Positions 58,101 to 64,000 of a stretch of 64,000 nt of DNA are shown here, piece after piece. Both the position numbers and the translations under genes were made by a program. Location of the stretch: contig JASUTR010000036.1 of the NCBI GenBank assembly GCA_035048495.1, forward strand, positions 248,001-312,000. Reading direction: 5' to 3'. Each line of letters begins with the position of its first letter. Within the stretch, counting starts at the first letter, position 1. The notes under the pieces are model-generated. The model made no database searches. It was not told the origin of the DNA and worked only from the letters and a program-made list of their open reading frames with translations. The stretch is from Euptelea pleiosperma (taxonomy: Eukaryota > Streptophyta > Magnoliopsida > Ranunculales > Eupteleaceae).

Positions 58101-60900
58101 CTTCAGTAGGTAAAGGAATGATGGGTTCTCTGGCCATGGTTATCAGAGGCTCGAACTCAATGAGAGGAGCGGGGATCTCTATCAGTGGAGCAGTCTCCAA
58201 AAGATCATTGAGATCAGAAATAGCTGACTCTGTTGCAAAGTCAGCTCCAAAGTGTTCTAGACACTGCTTAAGAATATCTTCGGTGGAGTCCGGGATTAGA
58301 CTCTCAACGGCACACATTTCATCGGTCACTTCGCGATCGGCATCTTGTTGCATTAAACGAAAGATGTTGACCTCAGCTTTGAGGTTACCAAAAGCAATGG
58401 ACATGTTTCCGTCCCGGCACCCGATGTGTGCGTTCACGGTGGCAAGGAATGGACGGCCTAAGATGACCGGAATGCGGTTATCCTGACACGGCTCGGTGTC
58501 GAGAATGATAAAGTCCACAGGATAGTAAAAGTCAGCGACTTTTACTAGGACATCCTCAATGATTCCTCTTGGAATCTTGATGGACTGATCAGCCAATTTC
58601 AGGGTGACATTGGTAGGCTTCATATCTTTCAGTCCTAACTGCTGATATACCGAGAATGGTATGAGGTTAACGCTAGCCCCTAAATCTAGCAAGGCAGTGC
58701 AACTAAAGTTGTCTCCAATTTCACATTGGACAGTCGGGCTACCTGGATCCTTGTGTTTGATCACACTATTGCGTTGAATGAACGCGGTAGCTTTTTCGGC
58801 CAAGAAGGCAGCTTTGGGTACATGCGTACGCCGCTTAACTGTGCACAAGTCCTTGAGGAATTTGGCATAGGAGGGGATTTGCTTGATAGCAGAAAGGAAT
58901 GGGATATTGATCTGGACATCTTTAAAGACGTCTAAGATCTCTGAGAATTGTTGATCCCGCTTATCTTGGACAAGTCTGTCCGGGAAGGGAGGCTTTACTC
59001 GACAAATGGATTTGTCTTTAGCCTTGGATTTCTGCACAGGGATATCTGATGTTGGTGCAGAGGTGGAAGAAGCAGAGGTAGGATTAGGACTAGTTTCCTC
59101 TGTGCGAGTGATGGGTGCCGGAGATGGCACCGGTGGTGGTTGGACTCCCATGTCCACAGTTTTTCCAGATCGTAGGGTGGTTACAGCTTGCACCTCCCCT
59201 TGACACTTCTCATTCTGGCTTTGAGATTGGGATCCGATCTCATATACTGTCCCTTTGGCATTTCCTTTAGGGTTGGCAATGGGTTGGCTAGGAAAGATGC
59301 CTTTAGCTTTCTCAGCTTCCAGGTTGCCTAAGCGTTGCTCTAGACGAAGCATGGATTGCTGTTGCTGTTGCTCTAGGCGTTGCATAGATTGTTGTTGCTG
59401 AGTAATGAGTTGAGCTAGAAGGTCTTCGATACCAGATTTGGGGACCGACTGTTGGGGAACAGCTAAAGGGAGCTGAGGCACCAATTCGCGACTCGAGCTC
59501 ATTGGGGCATTATAGTTATAGGCTGGAGAATTAGTTGGGACAATCGGTTGGTTCTGAAAGTTCTGGGGAACTCTTTGCTGATTCTGAAATGTGCTTGATT
59601 GTCCAGAGTATTGACCCTGTTGGAATTGCTGGTTCTGAGTAGATGGGTACTGATTCTGCTGGTACTGACCCTGATTGAATTGCCTATTGGGTTGATTGAA
59701 CCCAGGAGGATACATGCCCTGAGGTTGACGTGGAGGTTGAGCTTGTGGTTGAGTAGACTGAGGCCTCCAAGAGAAGTTAGGGTGGTTTCTCGTGTCCGGA
59801 TGATAAGATTGACTATACGAGTTCTGAGTGGGTGGTTTGTATGTGCTGAAAGCACAAACTTCTTCCTGAAGAGGATTAGACCATCCTTCATTCAAAGGAC
59901 AATGCTCAGTAGTATGGGAGGGTTGCAGACAGAGGGTGCAGGATTCCATAGGGCTCTCGTGTCCCACATGCATGACTGGGGTAGATTGTTGAGTAGGCTT
60001 TTGTACAGACACAGCCAGTGCCGAGACTGACTTGCTCAACTCTTGAATGACTGATCGAAGCTCAGTATCAGCTGTAGCATCATGTCCCTTGGTTGTCCTT
60101 TGGACCGAAGTGGTTCTACTAAACTCTGAGTCAGTCGTCCAATGTTGAGAGTTTTCTCCTAACTCTCCCAAGAATTTGTATGCATCGGTCGGAGTTTGGT
60201 GCAGGAATTTTCCTTGGCACATGGACTCTACCATGGTCCGGGACTCATCAGTAAGTCCCTTATAGAAGACGTGGACAAGATTGCCCTTGTCGATGCTATG
60301 GTGGGGACACTTAGTCAGGTAGTCTTGGAATCTATCCCACGCTTCAAAAAATTTCTCATCGGACTTTTGTCGAAAGTCCTGGATGAGTTGCTTCATTTGG
60401 TTGGTCCGAGTCATGGGGTAGAATTTAGACATGAATTTGCCTACCAACTCTTTCCAACTGCTGATTGAATCAGCGGGTAAGGAGTAGAGCCAATCTGAGG
60501 CTCGGTCTTTGAGCGAGAATGGGAAAACTCGCAGACGCACATTGTCATCATCGAGGTTCTGATTCTTGAAAAGTAGGATGACATGTTGGAATTCCCGAAT
60601 ATGGGAATATGGGTCTTCTCTTGGGAGACCACGAAAGGTTGGCAGCATTTGGATCGTCTGTGGCCTGATCTCAAACTGTACCGCCGTAGTAGGTGGGAGA
60701 ACAATGCAAGTGGGCGGATTGGCAGAGATAGGAGCGAACGTCTCGATAAGAGGTCGTTCGACTGCCATGACTACAAAGGTAGTAGTACTGGGGGAGGCGG
60801 GTGGGGAAAGAGATGGGGAAGAATTCAGTGGAGGATCCACTGTAGGGACGTGATTCTCAGATCGAACCAAGCGTTTGTTCGGACGATTCCAAACGGGCAT
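55135..60900 (-). CDS. gag-pol: Athila-type Gag-Pol polyprotein
   Basis: 1921 codons from ATG at 60900 (MPVWNRPNK) to TGA at 55135. A second ATG (MAVERPL, residue 45) matches the start of the 609-aa protein and may be the true start. Order: capsid-type gag domain about 88-245 ([14 protein letters not shown]...); CCHC zinc knuckle C321, C324, H329, C334; Q/N/Y-rich linker 355-525; aspartic protease DLGAS at 739-743; reverse transcriptase about 1035-1235 with FMDD at 1199-1202; RNase H with D1348, E1389, D1414 and D1457; integrase with H1555, H1562, C1593, C1596 and catalytic D1625, D1684, E1720 (D-x58-D-x35-E). There is no chromodomain, as expected for Athila. All key catalytic residues are present in one uninterrupted frame, so it is a good candidate for the enzyme source of the non-autonomous array. 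Lineage assignment is from memory of family motifs. Confidence 0.93.
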   Translation of the reverse strand: MPVWNRPNKRLVRSENHVPTVDPPLNSSPSLSPPASPSTTTFVVMAVERPLIETFAPISANPPTCIVLPPTTAVQFEIRPQTIQMLPTFRGLPREDPYSHIREFQHVILLFKNQNLDDDNVRLRVFPFSLKDRASDWLYSLPADSISSWKELVGKFMSKFYPMTRTNQMKQLIQDFRQKSDEKFFEAWDRFQDYLTKCPHHSIDKGNLVHVFYKGLTDESRTMVESMCQGKFLHQTPTDAYKFLGELGENSQHWTTDSEFSRTTSVQRTTKGHDATADTELRSVIQELSKSVSALAVSVQKPTQQSTPVMHVGHESPMESCTLCLQPSHTTEHCPLNEGWSNPLQEEVCAFSTYKPPTQNSYSQSYHPDTRNHPNFSWRPQSTQPQAQPPRQPQGMYPPGFNQPNRQFNQGQYQQNQYPSTQNQQFQQGQYSGQSSTFQNQQRVPQNFQNQPIVPTNSPAYNYNAPMSSSRELVPQLPLAVPQQSVPKSGIEDLLAQLITQQQQSMQRLEQQQQQSMLRLEQRLGNLEAEKAKGIFPSQPIANPKGNAKGTVYEIGSQSQSQNEKCQGEVQAVTTLRSGKTVDMGVQPPPVPSPAPITRTEETSPNPTSASSTSAPTSDIPVQKSKAKDKSICRVKPPFPDRLVQDKRDQQFSEILDVFKDVQINIPFLSAIKQIPSYAKFLKDLCTVKRRTHVPKAAFLAEKATAFIQRNSVIKHKDPGSPTVQCEIGDNFSCTALLDLGASVNLIPFSVYQQLGLKDMKPTNVTLKLADQSIKIPRGIIEDVLVKVADFYYPVDFIILDTEPCQDNRIPVILGRPFLATVNAHIGCRDGNMSIAFGNLKAEVNIFRLMQQDADREVTDEMCAVESLIPDSTEDILKQCLEHFGADFATESAISDLNDLLETAPLIEIPAPLIEFEPLITMAREPIIPLPTEVKPLQSVSSVTPISTPSAPILELKPLPTDLSYAYLGPKETYPVIIASALSESERKKLLELLNEHKSAIGWTIDDIRGIDPSVCQHHIYLEDESKTSREHQRRLNPVLKDVVRDEVLKLLDAGIIYPISDSKWVSPIHVVPKKAGFTVVENENKEMVTQRLKKGWRVCIDYRRLNTNTRKDHFPLPFIDQMLERLAGHSYYCFLDGYSGYNQIPIAPEDHEKTTFTCPFGTFAYKRMPFGLCNAPATFQRCMMSIFSDMVEKFLEVFMDDFSVFGSSFDDCLNHLGLVLQRCQDKRLVLNWEKCHFMVKKGIVLGHVISHQGIEVDKAKIDIISTLPIPKSVRDIRSFLGHGGFYRRFIKDFSQIARPLSHLLAKDSPFDFNADCVKAFERLKSELTTAPIIRPPDWTLPFEVMCDASDYALGAVLGQRVDKRSHVIYYASKTLNSAQMNYSTTEKELLAVVFALDKFRQYLLATKVVVYTDHAALRYLMSKKETKPRLIRWILLLQEFDLEIKDKKGTENVVADHLSRLTLESSFDTQPIPETFPDEQLFAISVNPWYADIVNYLVTEEMPSHWSKQDKSQFLARVKYYSWDDPYLYKYCPDQIIRLCVPESDQLNILSSCHDQPCGGHFSTKKTAEKVLQCGFYWPTLFKDAHIYSKTCPNCQHLGRISQRNMMPLTPIQVDEIFDIWGIDFMGPFPISYGFEYILLAVDYVSKWIEAIPTKTNDHKVVVKFLKEFIFARFGAPKAIISDGGTHFCNRIFEKLMKKYGVTHKVALAYHPQTSGQVEVSNRQIKQILEKTVNTTRKDWSTRLTDALWAYRTAYKTPLNMSPYRLVFGKPCHLPVEIEHRALWAIKKLNFDLESAGEERKLQMNELEELRNDAYNLSKNYKAKMKWIHDKSILRKEFHPGQKVLLYNSRLHLFPGKLKSRWTGPYTVTAVTPFGAITIEDPKDHSSFQVNGQRLKQFHELDVLFIQTFEIDLIDPTYVD

Positions 60901-61051
60901 ACGCGAATGAGGCAAGCTCTATACTTGGCAAAAAGTTGCCAGAGAGGAACACTATCCTAAATGATGCACACCAAGCACAGATAATCCTATTCTAAGCAAT
61001 CAGGATATATTTTAGGAATTATCTTTGTTAGTTTTGGGGTTAGAGTAGATT

Positions 61052-61255
61052 ATGACAGTGGGCGGACCACTGGTTTATCTTTTAGCCGCCGGACTAACTG
61101 TTTACACCCAGAGGTTCTCACCAGGCTACACTCTTCAGAGCGAATCCTTTAGTACTAACTCTAGTCAACAACAAGGCAATCCGAAGCCTAGACAGACGTG
61201 CGGCACAATGGCTGTCTTAAGTACGTCCCAGACTAACCGGATTGGTCAAGTGTAG
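61052..61255 (+). other. antisense 67-codon ATG frame in the leader (doubtful gene)
   Basis: Antisense to the element. Homologous to 14256-14483 with two amino-acid substitutions and an earlier TAG. Coding status is unproven. Confidence 0.25.
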
Positions 61256-62595
61256 AAGAAGAGTGTTCCCTCGGGTTAAGCTAGGGTTGGTGCGTGTTCC
61301 TAGTCCACACGCAACTAACCGCCGAATAGTCCAAGATGCCACGTCGAGCTCAGTGTACTTGAGTAGCAGGGACTTATGGGTGTGTTAGACAACAGGGACC
61401 CGCGCTCGTGGTCTTATTTCGATTGGATGTTAAGCGGGTTCGCTTTGTGTGGATTTTTCCTCGAACACCGGGCTAATTGGCTCTACTTCTTGATTCTTTT
61501 TATTATAGATGGATCCTGGGGAGCAATTTCAGCTGGAGTGATGAGGTGGGTGATGAAATCCCACCAGTTTCAATTTGGAGCTGGGTCTGCTCTCTTAGAG
61601 TTGATTGATTAACGGCCACGCCACGCAAGTCGAATAATATGTATGCGAAAGCAAATAGACAAGCGGCAATGATTCACCCAAATTGCTCTGTATCGCACTC
61701 AAGGCGAGGATAGAGACTTACCTCCCGTGGGCCACGCCACGGGGTCGCCTCCGTGGGTTAGAGAGGGGTATCCTAATGGGCTTGGGCCCGACTCCACCTC
61801 TTTGAGCTTTTGCTCTCTACCCACACTGGATCGTGTTCCTGCAGAAAAGTTAGATCACACGGTCCAGGTAGTCGGGATTCTATTTGGAAGATCCTTGCCT
61901 TTTTAGGGTTCACTAAACAAGCACTGGATTTAGGCAAGTTTTTGAATTAATTTCCAAATTCGAGATGGGTTAAAATTTAGGAATTCCCAGATTGGAAAAT
62001 ACCTAGATTGGAAAGTTTCCCGAACTGTGGAGATCTTCCAAGAAAGATTTGATTGCGAGATCCCTTATAATTTTGGGAAATTTCCCAAAATTGAAATTCT
62101 GCTAGATTTGGGGCGTTTCCTTTTGCAGACTTTTCCAAATTCGGAAGATTTCTAAAGATAGAAATTCTTCTAAAGAGGAAACTTCTAAGAGGGGAAACCC
62201 TAATTTAGCAAAGTTTCAAGATTTTAGAATCTTTCCAAAAATTGCAAATCCTTGATTGGTGATTTCTAAAAATCTGCAGAATATGAAACCCTAATTTTTT
62301 TGAATTTTGAATTTATTATTTTTTTGGTATTTTTCACTTAATCTAGGGTTTCTAAAAAACCCTAGAACAAGATCTAGCAGTTATATGGAAAGCAGTAAAA
62401 TTCCTAAATTATTACAAATTGCACTCGGCCTTCCGAGGCATTAAAAATAGTAATTTAAAAACTGCTAAAAATCAACAAAAACAAAAAATAGAAAGTTTCC
62501 CGAAAAGGTCGGGCTGGCCAAATTGAGCAGCTTTCCGATTTAGCAACTTTCCAATTCTGTCTTTACGTCCTTTTTCGCACTCCCGAACACCCGAG

Positions 62596-62609
62596 CGGCA
62601 GCGGCGCCA
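62596..62609 (-). other. primer-binding site of the autonomous element
   Basis: TGGCGCCGCTGCCG on the minus strand, 2 nt inside the 5' LTR. Identical to the array PBS (tRNA-Asp type). Confidence 0.8.
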
Positions 62610-62611
62610 TT

Positions 62612-64000
62612 TGAAAGTAGGATTTTTTTTCGTGTCGTTGGATCGGAAACCCTAATCTCAACAATATTTTTGTAATTTGATCCGATTATCCTGCAAAATT
62701 GATAGATTTGTATAGGGATTCGTGTCGGATGTCGATCCGCACTCTGGATTAGTCGGGTTAGCACAAATGAGAATATTGAATAACGAAAATTGCTAGAAAT
62801 GATGATGGGATGAGAATGGTGGTGTAGGATCTTTAAAACATGGTTTGTGATTTTTTAAAAAGAGACTTTTATACTAACAATAAGAACACGAAAATAAAGA
62901 CAAGTTCCATTAATTCATTAATCCGAAAGTTATTACAATATTTGAATCAAAATAAGCAATAAAAACTAAACTAGAAAGCTAATAAAGAAAGTGATAGAGA
63001 AAAAAAACAAGAGAGAGAGATGAAGAATGGCTAGAGATAGAGAGAAAGTATAAGGGAGAGAGAGAAGTAGAGAGAACAAGGGTTTGAGATAGAGAAAAAC
63101 ATAGTGGAGAGAGAAAGTGAGAAGAGAGAGAATCTTACCAACTTACTAATGGGAGAGGATGAGTAGCAAATAGGTAGGCCATAATCGTGAGCCCGACTAC
63201 ACCATGCTTGATGGCAATGAGTAGAGATCGCCGGAGATCTTGGCACTAGTGGGTGGAGTTGATGGAGAGCATGTACGCTGGAGATGTGGTAGGTGGCCGT
63301 GATGGAGAAAAGTGGGGTGACGGCTGGTGTTGCTGGGAAGACAGCAACGTTTGGAGCTTTGAGATGGTGGTGCGTTGTTGCTTAAAGAGACCGTGAGACT
63401 CACGATTTCAGGTCTGCCCGGAGTGGTGATTCATTGCAGCCACGGAAAGGTTGATCACCGGTGTGTTGCAGGGAAGCTTGATGGAGAAGAACATGGTGAG
63501 TTGTGGAACGTGGGAGGCGGCTGGGTGTGACTGTTGCTGGCCGTTGAGGCTTTGAGGGGCAGCACGACGTGGTGGCTCTCCTATTGAGGACGGCTCGGGG
63601 TGCTTGGTGGAGGCGCACTAGTCCGGTTGCTTGCTCTTGAGAGGGAGATATTGGATGAGGAGAGAGATGGGGGCAGCGTGCATTCAGAGGTGTGGTGAGG
63701 GTGGCTGGAATGCAAGGGGCATGGAAGGGAGAATACGGCTATGGGAGAGCAAGGGGGTTGACGTGTTGCAGGTTGCAGGCGGTGGAAGAAGAGGGGCGGT
63801 GTTGCTGTTTGCAACACCAGAAACGGTGTGTGCAGCAGCGTGGAAGTGGTGTAGTTGGTGGTGCGGCAAGAGGCGAATGGCAGGGCGGAGAAGGAGAAGT
63901 GGAGCAGGTTCGTGCGCGGTGCTCGCAGCTGTTGCTGGCCGGAGTTGCAGGCTGCAACTCCGGTAGAAGACGCGAAGAAGATGACGAAGAAGAAGAACGA
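62612..64000 (-). repeat. 5' LTR of the autonomous element, partial
   Basis: The 1389 bp next to the PBS; the rest lies beyond the window. It is nearly identical to 50584-51975: one T/G difference (50797 versus 62824) plus single-base indels in short runs. Confidence 0.92.

Larger units (their letters stand above)
60901..62611 (-). other. untranslated leader of the autonomous element
   Basis: 1.7 kb between the PBS and gag. It shares with the array leaders the 24-bp palindrome (62069-62092), the telo-box hairpin (62342-62366), the splice-donor-like AG|GTAAGT (61716-61723) and the antisense ATG frame (61052-61255). No sense gene is seen. Confidence 0.8.
50584..64000 (-). mobile_element. apparently autonomous Athila-type LTR retrotransposon (5' LTR cut by window end)
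   Basis: Transcribed right to left: 5' LTR (62612 to beyond 64000), leader with PBS, gag-pol, 3' noncoding region with PPT, 3' LTR (50584-53185). The internal region is 9426 bp; with two 2.6-kb LTRs the element should be about 14.6 kb. gag-pol has no stop or frameshift. The two LTRs, compared over 1.39 kb, show by eye about one substitution and a few single-base indels, so the insertion looks recent. It sits in LINE ORF2. The 5 bp before 50584 are gatcc, and the matching duplication should follow the 5' LTR outside the window. No env-like gene is seen. Confidence 0.92.

Noticed and set aside
60901..60915. Gag-Pol start at the TTG at 60915
   Set aside because: An ATG lies five codons later, and another at residue 45 matches the partner element; a TTG start is unlikely in a plant transcript.

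Overview
The window looks like plant (angiosperm) (peri)centromeric heterochromatin. I cannot name the species. There is no ordinary host gene, rRNA or tRNA. It holds a 177-bp tandem satellite invaded by two LINE pieces and by two related Athila-type Ty3/Gypsy LTR retrotransposons, one apparently non-autonomous and one apparently autonomous. The organism call rests on the satellite organisation, the Athila-type pol, plant-type LINE ORFs and plant promoter motifs in the LTRs.

Layout. (1) 1-10090: satellite, interrupted at 2900-3938 by a 5'-truncated LINE with a 15-bp target-site duplication. (2) 10091-38213: a head-to-tail array LTR-internal-LTR-internal-LTR-internal-LTR (period about 8.43 kb) of a non-autonomous Athila derivative, inserted once into the satellite. 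Each internal region holds a tRNA-Asp-type primer-binding site, a 1.8-kb leader, one intact 609-codon ORF and a 2-kb 3' noncoding region ending in a polypurine tract. (3) 38214-48739: satellite resumes in register. (4) 48740-50583: 5' part of a second LINE (complete ORF1, start of ORF2). (5) 50584-64000: a minus-strand Athila element inserted into that LINE's ORF2, with complete 3' LTR, uninterrupted gag-pol (1921 codons), leader and about half of the 5' LTR. The window ends inside the 5' LTR.

How the parts relate. The two Athila elements share LTR termini, PBS, leader, 3' noncoding region and PPT at high identity, but their ORFs are strongly diverged. The 609-aa protein aligns with the gag/protease part of the autonomous polyprotein, yet lacks the capsid domain, zinc knuckle, protease active site, RT, RNase H and integrase. 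The short element should therefore depend on a gag-pol like the one at 55135-60900. Both LTRs carry three MSA-like motifs (the plant G2/M MYB3R site) at exact 20-bp spacing, a dense TGGGCY (site II, TCP) cluster, a long poly(dA) tract, a TATA-like box and an R/U5 hairpin. The leaders and 3' regions share palindromes and hairpins, one with an apparent compensatory base-pair change. Taken together this suggests a two-component retrotransposon system living in satellite DNA with possibly cell-cycle-tuned transcription. That functional reading is inference.

Limits. Alignments and identities were judged by eye, and no database was searched. Many computed open frames here start at TTG or GTG or lie in satellite or LTR low-complexity DNA; I do not consider them genes.
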